Shown here: in pieces, positions 17,414-25,924 of the stretch
Numbering within the stretch: position 1 is the first letter of the stretch
How the letters are laid out: each line of letters opens with the position of its first letter
NCBI RefSeq assembly: GCF_022811645.1
Contig: NZ_CP094534.1
Location: forward strand, 558,001 to 622,000
Source of the DNA: Hymenobacter monticola
GTDB taxonomy: Bacteria; Bacteroidota; Bacteroidia; Cytophagales; Hymenobacteraceae
Direction: 5' to 3'
DNA: 64,000 nucleotides
The notes under the pieces: generated by a model
What the model saw: only the letters and a program-made list of their open reading frames with translations
The model's database searches: none
What the model was told of the DNA's origin: nothing
Program-made: the position numbers and the translations under genes

Positions 17414-17866
17414 TCAGTTGATAATATTGAGCAGAGAGCCTTGTTGGCTGACACTGTACTGCTTAAGTGGACGGGGAGCGGGCCCGCCAGTGACTTGCCC
17501 TTGCAAATTAAATTGTGAATTGCAGCAGGAATCGCGCATGAACAGGCGCGAATTGCGGTCCAGACTCACCGTGGCGCAGGCGTCGTAGGGCTGGTAGGGA
17601 CAATTCCGCTCGAAGGCCAAGTAAGAATTTGCGTTTTGCCGAACCACAATCACCCCTTTCACGCCACCATCGCCAGCCGGGCCCTTCACCGGCAGCATTA
17701 CGGCGCCGTTATCGAAACGCAGGCGGGTGTACTCCTGGCTGGTGAGGTTGATGCTCAAGTTCACCGGCGCGTAGGGGATGGCCGGCTGGTCGTTGTTTTT
17801 GCTACCGCAGGCGGCCAGCGCCAAGGCAACACAAGCAGCAGGAAACACCCAGGAATGACGGCTCAT
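17414..17866 (-). CDS. Rieske-like lipoprotein lacking the usual His ligands
   Basis: A 150-residue lipoprotein (MSRHSWVFPAACVALALAAC, lipobox ALAAC). The last 80 residues follow the layout of Bacteroidota Rieske-domain lipoproteins: NCPYQPYDACATV, a strand, DSCCNSQFNLQGQVTGGPA, then LKQYSV. In a true Rieske protein the two boxes are CxH and CxxH; here Tyr and Asn occupy the positions where His would be expected, so a 2Fe-2S cluster is doubtful. It may be a structural relative. It lies downstream of ftsY on the same strand (97-base gap). Confidence 0.7.
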   Translation of the reverse strand: MSRHSWVFPAACVALALAACGSKNNDQPAIPYAPVNLSINLTSQEYTRLRFDNGAVMLPVKGPAGDGGVKGVIVVRQNANSYLAFERNCPYQPYDACATVSLDRNSRLFMRDSCCNSQFNLQGQVTGGPAPRPLKQYSVSQQGSLLNIIN

Positions 17867-17963
17867 GGTTTACGGATTAGGTTAGGAAAGCAATAAGCCA
17901 CTTCAAGGGCCAATTGGTTCGGCGCCCGAAGTGGCTTGTGCAGCAAACGCCAAGTGGCGGTGA

Positions 17964-18935
17964 TTATTTCTTGAACAGCGAATTCACGAACGTGTATCGG
18001 TCGAAGAGCTGCAGGTCGGTCATCTTCTCCCCCACCCCAATGTAGCGCACCGGGATGCTGAACTGGTCCGAGATGCCGATGACCACACCACCCCGCGCCG
18101 TGCCGTCGAGCTTGGTGATGGCGAGGGCGGTTACTTCGGTGGCTTTGGTGAACTCCTTGGCCTGCATGAAGGCATTCTGGCCGGTGCTGCCGTCGAGCAC
18201 CAGCAGCACTTCGTGCGGGGCATCGGGAATGGTTTTCTGCATCACGCGCTTGATTTTGCTCAGCTCGTTCATCAGGTTCACCTTGTTGTGCAGGCGGCCG
18301 GCTGTGTCGATGATGACCACGTCGGCGCCCATTTCCACCCCTTTTTGCACGGCATCGAAGGCCACGGCCGCGGGGTCGGTGTTCATGCCGTGGCTGATGA
18401 CCGGCACACCCACGCGCTGGCCCCAAATGATGAGCTGGTCCACAGCAGCGGCGCGGAAGGTGTCGGCGGCGCCCAGCACCACCTTTTTGCCAGCGGCGTG
18501 GAAGCGGTGCGCCAGCTTGCCAATGGTGGTGGTTTTGCCCACCCCGTTCACGCCCACCACCATGATGACGTAAGGCTGGCCGGTGCTGCCCGCGCCATCC
18601 AGCACGGCCATCGACCCCGATTTATTGTCTTCCAGCAACCCGGCGATTTCTTCGCGCAGGATGCGGTCCAGCTCGCCGGTGCTCACGTATTTGTCGCGGG
18701 CCACCCGGGCCTCGATGCGGTCAATGACCTTGACAGTGGTTTCGATGCCCACATCGGCGTGCACAAGCAGGCTTTCGAGGTCGTCGAGTACGGCTTCGTC
18801 AACGGTGGCTTTGCCGACGACGGCCTTGCTTAGCTGCTCGAAGAAGCTGGTTTTGGTCTTTTCCAGCCCGGCATCAAGCGAGGCTTGCTGAGCGGGAGTT
18901 TCCTTGTCCTTTTTAAAAAAATCGAAGAGGCCCAT
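17964..18935 (-). CDS. ftsY: Signal recognition particle receptor FtsY
   Basis: A 323-residue SRP GTPase that docks ribosome-SRP complexes at the membrane. The short N-terminal A region (MGLFDFFKKDKE) lacks the long acidic extension of E. coli. The N domain follows, then the G domain: GVNGVGKTTTIGKLA (P loop), DTFRAAAVDQL, DTAGRLHNK, LDGSTGQNA and TKLDGTARGG, ending in VRYIGVGEKMTDLQLFD. ATG 18935 was chosen because the upstream extension is not FtsY-like. Separated by a terminator from rpmG and the DUF4295 gene, so it likely has its own promoter here. Confidence 0.97.
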   Translation of the reverse strand: MGLFDFFKKDKETPAQQASLDAGLEKTKTSFFEQLSKAVVGKATVDEAVLDDLESLLVHADVGIETTVKVIDRIEARVARDKYVSTGELDRILREEIAGLLEDNKSGSMAVLDGAGSTGQPYVIMVVGVNGVGKTTTIGKLAHRFHAAGKKVVLGAADTFRAAAVDQLIIWGQRVGVPVISHGMNTDPAAVAFDAVQKGVEMGADVVIIDTAGRLHNKVNLMNELSKIKRVMQKTIPDAPHEVLLVLDGSTGQNAFMQAKEFTKATEVTALAITKLDGTARGGVVIGISDQFSIPVRYIGVGEKMTDLQLFDRYTFVNSLFKK

Positions 18936-19051
18936 GGGGAGGGGTATGAGGGTAGGAGGGCAAGAGGTTAAGAGTCGTAGAAATGAGCAACACGCCATCA
19001 GGCAACGGCTGGTGCCCTCTTAAACCCTCACCCTCCTACCCCCATCAACTA

Positions 19052-19079
19052 AAAAAGTCCCACGAAGGTGGGACTTTTT
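19052..19079 (-). terminator. Terminator after rpmG / DUF4295
   Basis: A 12-bp perfect stem (AAAAAGTCCCAC / GTGGGACTTTTT) with loop GAAG lies 30 bases past the DUF4295 stop and separates this unit from ftsY. Confidence 0.85.
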
Positions 19080-19108
19080 ACGCTTTCAAAACGAAACTGG
19101 CGGGCAAC

Positions 19109-19273
19109 TTATTTGTTGCCGGTGGCCAGGTATTCCTGCACTTTGTCGAGCAGCACCATTTCCTCGCGGAAGGTGTAAGCACCGGTTTTCTCCGATTTCA
19201 CGGCCCGAATCACCTTCGCCCAGTTCTTGGCGTTCTCGGTGGTTTTCAGCGTAGCAACTACTTTCTTAGCCAT
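19109..19273 (-). CDS. DUF4295 small basic protein
   Basis: A 54-residue lysine-rich protein (MAKKVVATLKTTENAKNWAK at the start, ending LLDKVQEYLATGNK). Members of this family occur in Bacteroidota directly after the L33 gene and are presumably ribosome-associated; function unproven. It starts eight bases after the rpmG stop, so it is in the same transcript, which ends at the terminator 19052-19079. Confidence 0.92.
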   Translation of the reverse strand: MAKKVVATLKTTENAKNWAKVIRAVKSEKTGAYTFREEMVLLDKVQEYLATGNK

Positions 19274-19281
19274 TGTTCAGG

Positions 19282-19464
19282 TTATTTAATTTCCTTGTGA
19301 ACGGTCATTTTCTTGAGGATGGGGTTGAATTTCTTCAACTCGATGCGCTCAGGCGTGTTCTTGCGGTTCTTGGTAGTGACGTAGCGCGAGGTGCCCGGCA
19401 TCCCCGAGTTTTTATGCTCGGTGCATTCCATGATAACCTGCACCCGGTTTCCTTTCTTGGCCAT
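19282..19464 (-). CDS. rpmG: 50S ribosomal protein L33
   Basis: A 60-residue ribosomal protein: [20 protein letters not shown], then [20 protein letters not shown]. Only one Cys remains, so this is the form without a zinc-binding CxxC set. It has a textbook Bacteroidota promoter (19502-19532) about 30 bases upstream and is followed by the DUF4295 gene. Confidence 0.97.
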   Translation of the reverse strand: MAKKGNRVQVIMECTEHKNSGMPGTSRYVTTKNRKNTPERIELKKFNPILKKMTVHKEIK

Positions 19465-19501
19465 CTCGACGGGGGTGTATGATTTTAATTTTTTAGGACT
19501 G

Positions 19502-19532
19502 CAAAGGTACGGGGATTTTTGGAAATTGCAAA
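19502..19532 (-). promoter_or_regulatory. Bacteroidota sigma-ABfr promoter of rpmG
   Basis: On the minus strand: TTTG (19529-19532), a 19-base spacer, then TACCTTTG (19502-19509), matching TTTG-N19-TAnnTTTG exactly. Expected transcription start is near 19495, about 30 bases before the rpmG ATG. Confidence 0.85.
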
Positions 19533-19608
19533 GGGCTAGGCAACATCATGTAAAACAGCGGTTCTGCTAGGCGGAGTATCACGAAATAAAATTCCGCGGT
19601 ACTCCGCC

Positions 19609-21306
19609 TTACTTTAGTTCCGGCAGCCTGAAGCCTTCTAGCGCGCTGGGCTCGGCCATGAGCTTTTCGATGTCGGCCACGGTGCGCGGGGCCTCAGCCG
19701 ATAAATTCTCATGCCCGGTGGCAGTGATGAGGACGTCGTCTTCGATGCGGACGCCGATGTTCCACCACTTGGGGTCGCAGGGCGAGCCGGCGGGAATGTA
19801 GATGCCGGGCTCCACGGTGATGACGTTGCCGGCCTGCAGCGGGCCGTAGCTGCCGCGGTCGTGCACGTCGAGGCCGAGGTAATGGCTGGCGCCGTGCGGG
19901 TAGTAGCGGCGGAAATCTTCTTTCTTTTTGAGGATGCCCAGCTTAACCAAACCGTTGGCCACCACTTCCTGGGTGGCTTTGTTGGGCGCATCGAAGGGTG
20001 CGCCGGGCTTGCAGGCGGCAAACCCGGCTTCCTGGGCGGCCAGTACCAGCTCATAAATCTGGCGCTGGGCGGGGCTGAACGTGCCGGAGGGCGGCGCGGT
20101 GCGCGTCACGTCGGCCGAGTAGCCGTGGTATTCGGCGCCGCAGTCCATGAGCACAAGGTCGTTGTCGAGGCGCTGGCGGTCGTCGGTTTCGTAGTGCAGA
20201 ATGCAGGCATTGGCCCCGCCGCCCACGATGCTGGGGTAGCCCTGAAACTCGGCGCCGTAGCGGCGGTACACGTACTCGTGCAGGCCCTGCACCTCCATTT
20301 CGCCCATGTCGGGGCGCATGAGCTTCATTACCTCACGCTGGCCCTGGGCGCTGATGCGAATGGCCCGCCGCAGCAGGGCCAGTTCCTCGGGCGTTTTGAT
20401 GGCGCGCAGGCCGTCGAGCTTTTCGCCCAGCGTGGCGTCGTCGAGGCGGCCGGGCGGGTGGGCTTCGATGGCAGCCTTGCGGGCGGCATCGGTGGGGGCA
20501 GCCAGAAAAGCTTTTAGCAGCGGCGAAGCACCCAGCGCCGGGTTTTCTTTAATGGCCTGGCTGATGAACCCATTCGCGGCCTTGCCGTCGAGCAGGCCGT
20601 AGCGGCGCGTCATGTTTTCGGCTTCCGATACGGCGAGATTGTAGCCGGTGGCCAGGCCCGCTTGCTGGCGGAAGGTGTTCACCAAGCTGTAGAGGTCGGC
20701 CGGGTTGCGGGCGTCGTCGCGCGCGTCGGTAGGCAGGTTATCGAACAGCACTTTATCGAATTCCGCCCACTTGATGCCGGCGGCTTCGAAGTCTTTATTA
20801 TCGGCCGCGAATTGCAGTTGCAGTTGCCCTTTGGCCCCGGCGGCGCCCAGGCGGCGGCCTGTCCACTGCTCGCGGGCGGGGTTGCGGGGCTGGGTAAACA
20901 GGGCCTCGGTGATGCCCGGCTGGCCGCCCACGGTGCGTGGTTCCTTGAAGAGCAGCAGCACGGCGTCGGGCTCGTCGCAGCCGGTGAGGTAGTGGAAATC
21001 GGGGTTTTGGTGGTAGACGTAGTTTACGTCGTTGGCGCGGTTGCGCACGGGTGCGGCAAACACCACGGCCACGCTGTTGGCGGGCATCTGGGCCCGCAGC
21101 AGCTCGCGCCGCTGCTTGTGGAAGGCCGGCGGCAGAAAATCGGTGGGCCGGGCGGGTGCCGGGTTGTTTACCAGCGGCTCGGGAATGGAAGTGGGCGTTT
21201 GGGCAGCGGCGCCAAAGCCGGCCAGCCCCAGCCAGCCGACCAGCGCCAGTTGAGAAACACGCTGCCACGGCCGCGGATTCGAAGAACGAGGGTAACGTAG
21301 CAGCAT
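19609..21306 (-). CDS. Secreted Xaa-Pro aminopeptidase (M24B)
   Basis: A 565-residue metallopeptidase that removes N-terminal residues before proline. A signal peptide (QLALVGWLGLAGFGAAAQ, after a long basic start) exports it. An aminopeptidase P N-terminal domain covers about 55-240. The pita-bread catalytic domain has metal ligands in LVLMDCGAEYHGYSADVTRT (two Asp), YPHGASHYLGLDVHD (His), VEPGIY (Glu) and GVRIEDDV (Glu). Its place between rpmB and rpmG is unusual, because these ribosomal genes are normally adjacent in the phylum. Confidence 0.93.
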   Translation of the reverse strand: MLLRYPRSSNPRPWQRVSQLALVGWLGLAGFGAAAQTPTSIPEPLVNNPAPARPTDFLPPAFHKQRRELLRAQMPANSVAVVFAAPVRNRANDVNYVYHQNPDFHYLTGCDEPDAVLLLFKEPRTVGGQPGITEALFTQPRNPAREQWTGRRLGAAGAKGQLQLQFAADNKDFEAAGIKWAEFDKVLFDNLPTDARDDARNPADLYSLVNTFRQQAGLATGYNLAVSEAENMTRRYGLLDGKAANGFISQAIKENPALGASPLLKAFLAAPTDAARKAAIEAHPPGRLDDATLGEKLDGLRAIKTPEELALLRRAIRISAQGQREVMKLMRPDMGEMEVQGLHEYVYRRYGAEFQGYPSIVGGGANACILHYETDDRQRLDNDLVLMDCGAEYHGYSADVTRTAPPSGTFSPAQRQIYELVLAAQEAGFAACKPGAPFDAPNKATQEVVANGLVKLGILKKKEDFRRYYPHGASHYLGLDVHDRGSYGPLQAGNVITVEPGIYIPAGSPCDPKWWNIGVRIEDDVLITATGHENLSAEAPRTVADIEKLMAEPSALEGFRLPELK

Positions 21307-21366
21307 AACAATCAGCTTAGTGAGAAGAACCCAGTGCTAACGCAAGACAGATAGCCGCCAATAGAC

Positions 21367-21419
21367 AAAGCCAGCGCCGCTACGGTTGCCTGAGAGACAA
21401 CCGTAGCGGCGCTGGCTTT
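21367..21419. terminator. 22-bp perfect hairpin between rpmB and the aminopeptidase
   Basis: Arms 21367-21388 and 21398-21419 are perfectly complementary around a nine-base loop; the outer ends are AAAGCC/GGCTTT. It is long and GC-rich for a simple terminator but would terminate or stabilise the rpmB transcript. A second, smaller nested palindrome (GTAGCAAGT 21422-21430 with ACTTGCTAC 21470-21478) adjoins it. Confidence 0.6.
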
Positions 21420-21500
21420 AGGTAGCAAGTCTTAAGCAGATAGTAATTAAGAACTTTGAGGTTCTTACTACTTGCTACTCAGTACTAAATACTTGAAAAT

Positions 21501-21740
21501 CTAGTAAACGATGAAGCCCTGCTCCTTGGCCTTCTTCAAGGTGGCCATGATGCCGTTCTTGTTGATGGTGCGGATGGTGGAGGTAGCTACTTTCAGCGTT
21601 ACCCAGGCGTCTTGCTCGGGCACGTAGAAGCGCTTTTTCTGCAGGTTCGGGTAGAACTTGCGCTTGGTCTTGTTGTTAGCGTGCGAAACGTTGTTACCAA
21701 CGCGGGTACGCTTGCCGGTCAAATCACAAACACGGGCCAT
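21501..21740 (-). CDS. rpmB: 50S ribosomal protein L28
   Basis: A 79-residue protein: [38 protein letters not shown], and an end in FIVY, as in Bacteroidota L28. The gene precedes the aminopeptidase and rpmG on the same strand, with strong hairpins at 21367-21478 in between. Confidence 0.97.
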   Translation of the reverse strand: MARVCDLTGKRTRVGNNVSHANNKTKRKFYPNLQKKRFYVPEQDAWVTLKVATSTIRTINKNGIMATLKKAKEQGFIVY

Positions 21741-21824
21741 GATATCGGAGGGTTAATTAGTTACAAAGCAGGGAAACGGGCCGCAAATATCGGCAAAAGT
21801 CTGGCATTCACCAAACACCCGGGC

Positions 21825-22064
<240 letters not shown>

Positions 22065-22086
22065 TCACAATCCGCCTATTCGTTCT

Positions 22087-22593
22087 ATGAAAACATCTAC
22101 TTTCTTCGGACGGCCCCTACTGGCCGGGGTGGCCCTGCTGCTGGCGCTACCCACCATTGCTCAGGGCCCGGCGCCGGTGGTGCTGACGGCCGATACCGCC
22201 CCGGCAGGCGTGCGGCCGGCCCTGACGCGGGAGGAAACCGCCCTGGCCGACCCCATGCGCGAGGCCTTGCGCACCCTGCCGCTGGCGAAAAAGAAGTTTT
22301 TGGCGGGCCTACCCACCGGCGACCAGTTTCTGCTGTCGGTGCGGGTAATTGCGACGGACACCAGCTTCCGGCAAGCCTCGGCGCGGGTGCTGGGCTGGCA
22401 CGGCAACACGGTGCAGGCCCTGCTGCTGCCGCCCGCCGATGCGGCCGTGAAAGCAGAGCCCACGCCGGTGAGCTTCCCCGAAACCGCCGTGGTGGACTGG
22501 ACCCTGCTGCGGGCCAGCGGCCGCGAAGAAGGCAACTACGTGGGCCGCTACATCGACACGTCGAAGCAGATGGAAAGCCTGCCGTTTCGGTAG
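22087..22593 (+). CDS. Secreted protein resembling DUF2314
   Basis: A 168-residue exported protein (signal peptide MKTSTFFGRPLLAGVALLLA, cleaved near TIAQG). From about residue 60 the sequence follows the DUF2314 layout: a Phe/Leu-rich helix, KKKFLAGLPTGDQFLLSVRV, a turn, a strand VLGWHGNTVQALLLPP, VSFPETAVVDWTLLR and a final EEGNYVGRY. The match is by pattern only. It stands directly upstream of the ornithine aminotransferase but probably as a separate unit. Confidence 0.6.
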   Translation: MKTSTFFGRPLLAGVALLLALPTIAQGPAPVVLTADTAPAGVRPALTREETALADPMREALRTLPLAKKKFLAGLPTGDQFLLSVRVIATDTSFRQASARVLGWHGNTVQALLLPPADAAVKAEPTPVSFPETAVVDWTLLRASGREEGNYVGRYIDTSKQMESLPFR

Positions 22594-22659
22594 GCCAACG
22601 CCACCCGGCGGGCGGGAAAATCGTAGTTTCGTGGGCTCACCCATTTTCCCACCTGACTT

Positions 22660-23913
22660 ATGAATACGACCTCCTCCCCCACCGCCACCAGCCGCCGCGC
22701 TGAGCAGCTCATGCAGCTTGAAGACCGGTACGGCGCCCACAACTACCACCCGCTGCCCGTAGTGCTGAGCCGCGGCGAAGGCCCGCTGCTGTGGGACGTG
22801 GACGGCAAGCAGTATTACGATTTTCTCTCGGCCTACTCGGCCGTGAACCAGGGGCATTGCCACCCGCGCATCATCGGGGCGCTCACCCGGCAGGCGCAGC
22901 AGCTCACGCTCACGTCGCGGGCGTTTTTCAACGACCAGCTGGGCGAGGCCGAGAAGCAGCTGTGCGAGCTGTTTGGCTACGATAAGGCCTTGCTGATGAA
23001 CTCCGGGGCCGAGGCGGTGGAAACGGCGCTGAAGCTGGCCCGCAAGTGGGGCTACCAGGAAAAGGGCATTGCGCCGAATTCGGCCCGCATTATCGTAGCC
23101 GAGCACAACTTCCACGGGCGCACCACCGGCATCATTTCCTTCAGCACCGATGGCGACAGCACGGGCGGCTTCGGGCCCTACATGCCGGGCTACCAGGTGG
23201 TACCCTACGACGACCTGGAGGCGCTGGAAGAAGCCGTGCGGGAGCCGCATGTGTGCGCCTTTATGGTGGAGCCTATTCAGGGCGAAGCGGGCGTGATGGT
23301 GCCGTCGGAAGGCTATTTGAAGAAAGCCGCGGCCATTTGCCAGGCCCACAACGTGCTGTTCATTGCCGACGAGATTCAGACCGGGCTGGGCCGCACGGGC
23401 CGCATGCTGGCCTGCGACTACGAGGGCGTGGACCCCGATATTCTCATCTTGGGCAAGGCGCTGAGCGGCGGCGTGCTGCCGGTGTCGGCGGTGCTGGCCA
23501 ACGATATTATTATGCTCACCATTCAGCCTGGGCAGCACGGCTCCACTTTCGGCGGCAACCCGCTGGCCTGCGCCGTGATGCGCGCCGCGCTGGACGTCAT
23601 TCGGGACGAGAAGCTGACCGAAAATGCTTTCCGGCTGGGCGAGATTTTCCGCGAGCGGATGCGCCAGGTGCAGGCCAAGCGCCCTGAGGTAGTAGACCTG
23701 GTGCGCGGCAAGGGCTTGCTGAATGCCGTGGTCATCAACCCCACCGAGGACGGCCGCACGGCCTGGGACGTATGCGTGACGCTGATGGAGCGCGGTGTGC
23801 TGGCCAAGCCCACGCACGGCGACATTATCCGCTTCGCCCCGCCGCTGGTGATTACGGAGGAGCAACTGCACGCAGCTTGCGACGTGATTGCGGAAGTGAT
23901 TCTGGCCTTCTAA
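22660..23913 (+). CDS. rocD: Ornithine--oxo-acid aminotransferase
   Basis: A 417-residue cytosolic PLP enzyme converting ornithine and 2-oxoglutarate to glutamate semialdehyde and glutamate, linking arginine/ornithine and proline metabolism. Family motifs: [81 protein letters not shown] and [15 protein letters not shown] with the PLP Lys (about Lys266), then [11 protein letters not shown]. Length and motifs are complete. Confidence 0.95.
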   Translation: MNTTSSPTATSRRAEQLMQLEDRYGAHNYHPLPVVLSRGEGPLLWDVDGKQYYDFLSAYSAVNQGHCHPRIIGALTRQAQQLTLTSRAFFNDQLGEAEKQLCELFGYDKALLMNSGAEAVETALKLARKWGYQEKGIAPNSARIIVAEHNFHGRTTGIISFSTDGDSTGGFGPYMPGYQVVPYDDLEALEEAVREPHVCAFMVEPIQGEAGVMVPSEGYLKKAAAICQAHNVLFIADEIQTGLGRTGRMLACDYEGVDPDILILGKALSGGVLPVSAVLANDIIMLTIQPGQHGSTFGGNPLACAVMRAALDVIRDEKLTENAFRLGEIFRERMRQVQAKRPEVVDLVRGKGLLNAVVINPTEDGRTAWDVCVTLMERGVLAKPTHGDIIRFAPPLVITEEQLHAACDVIAEVILAF

Positions 23914-24023
23914 GCGCAAGGTTTCGCAAGGTTAAGAGAGGTTTCGCTAGGTTTGATGTGCCGCTAAACGCGGTTTGTGAATACACCTTGCGAAACCTCT
24001 TTTGACTTTGCGAAACCTTGCGC
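23914..24023. repeat. Nested palindrome spanning the start of the FAD oxidoreductase
   Basis: GCGCAAGGTTTCGCAAGG (23914-23931) pairs with CTTTGCGAAACCTTGCGC (24006-24023, one mismatch), and AGAGGTTTCGCTAGGT (23937-23952) with ACCTTGCGAAACCTCT (23985-24000, one mismatch). A small CCGC...GCGG hairpin is at the centre. The element begins directly after the rocD stop and its right arm codes for the first residues of the next protein. Confidence 0.8.
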
Positions 24024-25147
24024 TATCGTATTGGGAGCACCAGTCCTTTTTCGGCCCGGCCGACGTGGCCATTATCGGCGCGGGTCTGGTTGGGCTCACG
24101 TCGGCGTTGTACTTGAAGCAGCAGCGGCCCAACTGGCGTGTGGTGGTGATGGAACGGGGCGCCCTTCCCAGCGGCGCTAGCACCAAAAACGCCGGCTTTG
24201 CCTGTTTCGGGTCGGTTTCGGAATTGATAGAACAGGAAAAGCGGGGCGACTTGCAGGCCGTGGTGGCAGCCCGTTTCGAGGGGCTGCAGCGGTTGCGCGA
24301 GTTGCTGGGCGATGCCGCGCTGGACTACCAGCCGGTGGGCGGCTACGAGCTTTTCCGGCACGAGGAAGCGGCGCTGGCGGCGGAGTGCCGCGAGAAAATT
24401 AATTATTTCAACGCCCTGCTGGCGCCGGTGGTGGGCCACGGCCGCACCTTTCGGGATGCGAGTGAAGAGGCGGGCCGTTTTGCTTTTGGGGGTGTGGGCA
24501 CTTTGCTCAAGAATGAGCACGAAGGCAGCCTCGACACCGGGCGCATGATGCGTGGCCTGCTGGCCCGCGTGTGGGCCGCGGATGTGCCGGTGCTCACCAA
24601 TTGCGAGGTAAAAGCCATCGAAACTGCCGCGGTAGGCTACTCGCTACCACTTGCCAATGGCGCGATTATCGAAGCCAACCGAGTGCTGTTGGCTACCAAC
24701 GCTTTTGCTACTGAATTGCTGCCAGAACTGTCCGTAACGCCCGGCCGGGGGCAGGTGCTGGTGACGGAACCCCTGCCGGACGTACAGTTGCCGGGTACGT
24801 TTCACTACGACCACGGCTATGCCTATTTCCGGCAGTTGCCCGACCACCGCGTGCTGCTGGGCGGCGGACGCAACCTAGACTTCGCCGCCGAAGCCACCAC
24901 CGCGTCCGGCCTTACGCCCGCCGTGCAAGCATACCTCGAAAACCTGCTGCACGAGGTCATCGTGCCCGGCCGGCAGCCGCGTATTGACTACCGCTGGAGC
25001 GGAGTGATGGGCTTCGGGCCGGCGCTGGCGCCCATCATCGACTGGGCGCGGCCGGGCGTGCTGGCCGCGGTGCGCTGCAACGGCATGGGCGTGGCCCTGG
25101 GCGCGGGCACCGGCTGGCGCGCCGCCGAAATGCTGGCCAACGCATAG
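24002..25147 (+). CDS. FAD-dependent oxidoreductase (D-amino-acid oxidase fold)
   Basis: A flavoenzyme of the DAO superfamily that oxidises an amine or amino acid; substrate unknown. The Rossmann motif is DVAIIGAGLVGLTSALYLK, followed by ERGALPSGASTKNAG (FAD contacts) and a C-terminal GFGPALAPIIDWARPG...CNGMGVALGAGTG. The start is uncertain: the TTG at 24002 lies in a palindrome arm; relatives would be expected to begin near LSYWEHQSFFGPADV (about 24026), so the first eight residues may derive from an inserted element. It follows the aminotransferase, suggesting amino-acid catabolism. Confidence 0.88.
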   Translation: MTLRNLALSYWEHQSFFGPADVAIIGAGLVGLTSALYLKQQRPNWRVVVMERGALPSGASTKNAGFACFGSVSELIEQEKRGDLQAVVAARFEGLQRLRELLGDAALDYQPVGGYELFRHEEAALAAECREKINYFNALLAPVVGHGRTFRDASEEAGRFAFGGVGTLLKNEHEGSLDTGRMMRGLLARVWAADVPVLTNCEVKAIETAAVGYSLPLANGAIIEANRVLLATNAFATELLPELSVTPGRGQVLVTEPLPDVQLPGTFHYDHGYAYFRQLPDHRVLLGGGRNLDFAAEATTASGLTPAVQAYLENLLHEVIVPGRQPRIDYRWSGVMGFGPALAPIIDWARPGVLAAVRCNGMGVALGAGTGWRAAEMLANA

Positions 25148-25204
25148 CGGAAAGCCGATAGATTTCGTAGAGCACAGTTCAGATTCCACTTTCGGCTTTT
25201 CCTT

Positions 25205-25747
25205 ATGCCCGTCGCTACGCGTACCCGCTTGTCTTCATTTCTGCTTCCTTCGCTTCTTGTGCTTGGAAGCTTGATAAGCAGCTGCCAAAGCAGCCGTCCC
25301 GGCTTTGCGTTTCAGCCTGCGCCAGGGCGGGCGACGCAGCTGGTAGCAGTTCCAGAAAACGCAGTGGCTGAAACGGCAGCAACCACAGTTGCGGCGACAA
25401 CTCTGGCAGCAGTTTCCGCAACACCCATCGCGCCTTCGGTGGCACCTGGGCAACCTAAGTTAAAGCACCAGCGCAGCCTCCCCCGGCTTGCGGTTGTGGC
25501 AAAGGCACTGGCAACGCCCAAGGTCGGGCAGCTTAAGAAGCAGCCGCGGCGGGTGCTGCTCCAGCGGCCGCACGCCACGGCCGAGGCGGGGCTGGGCACC
25601 ACGGTGCTGGGTGTGCTGGGCCTGATAATGCTGCCCATTGCCGCGCTGGGGCTGATTCTGAGCGGTGGCGCGCTGGGCTGGATAATTGTGGGCGGGCTGG
25701 CAGCACTGGCGGTGCTGGTGGCGTACATCGACCCGTTTGGACGGTAG
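25205..25747 (+). CDS. Lipoprotein with C-terminal membrane helices, paralogue of the next gene
   Basis: A 180-residue lipoprotein: basic start, hydrophobic stretch and lipobox LISSCQ. The mature part opens with RPGFAFQPAPGRATQL, continues as a low-complexity Ala/Thr/Val region, a basic stretch (KKQPRRVLLQRPH), then two hydrophobic helices (about 130-172). No domain is recognised. The gene at 25925 shares the layout: Cys, FxFQP-like opening, low-complexity middle, C-terminal helices. Confidence 0.6.
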   Translation: MPVATRTRLSSFLLPSLLVLGSLISSCQSSRPGFAFQPAPGRATQLVAVPENAVAETAATTVAATTLAAVSATPIAPSVAPGQPKLKHQRSLPRLAVVAKALATPKVGQLKKQPRRVLLQRPHATAEAGLGTTVLGVLGLIMLPIAALGLILSGGALGWIIVGGLAALAVLVAYIDPFGR

Positions 25748-25924
25748 AGCCTTTGGCATCAGCCGTTTTATAAAATCGAATAATTATTGCGCCAACTATC
25801 TATTAAGCAATTATTTGATAAAAAATCCTTATTTATTATAAAGTCTAACATACTGAAATATGCGTTAGGCTTTCCTTCGGCGGGCTAATGAACTTGGGGC
25901 ATTGTATTTCATCACAATGTTCCG

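Noticed and set aside
24002..24025. TTG start as a confident start of the FAD oxidoreductase
   Set aside because: It lies in a palindrome arm, and the family-like sequence begins later; kept as an uncertain start only.
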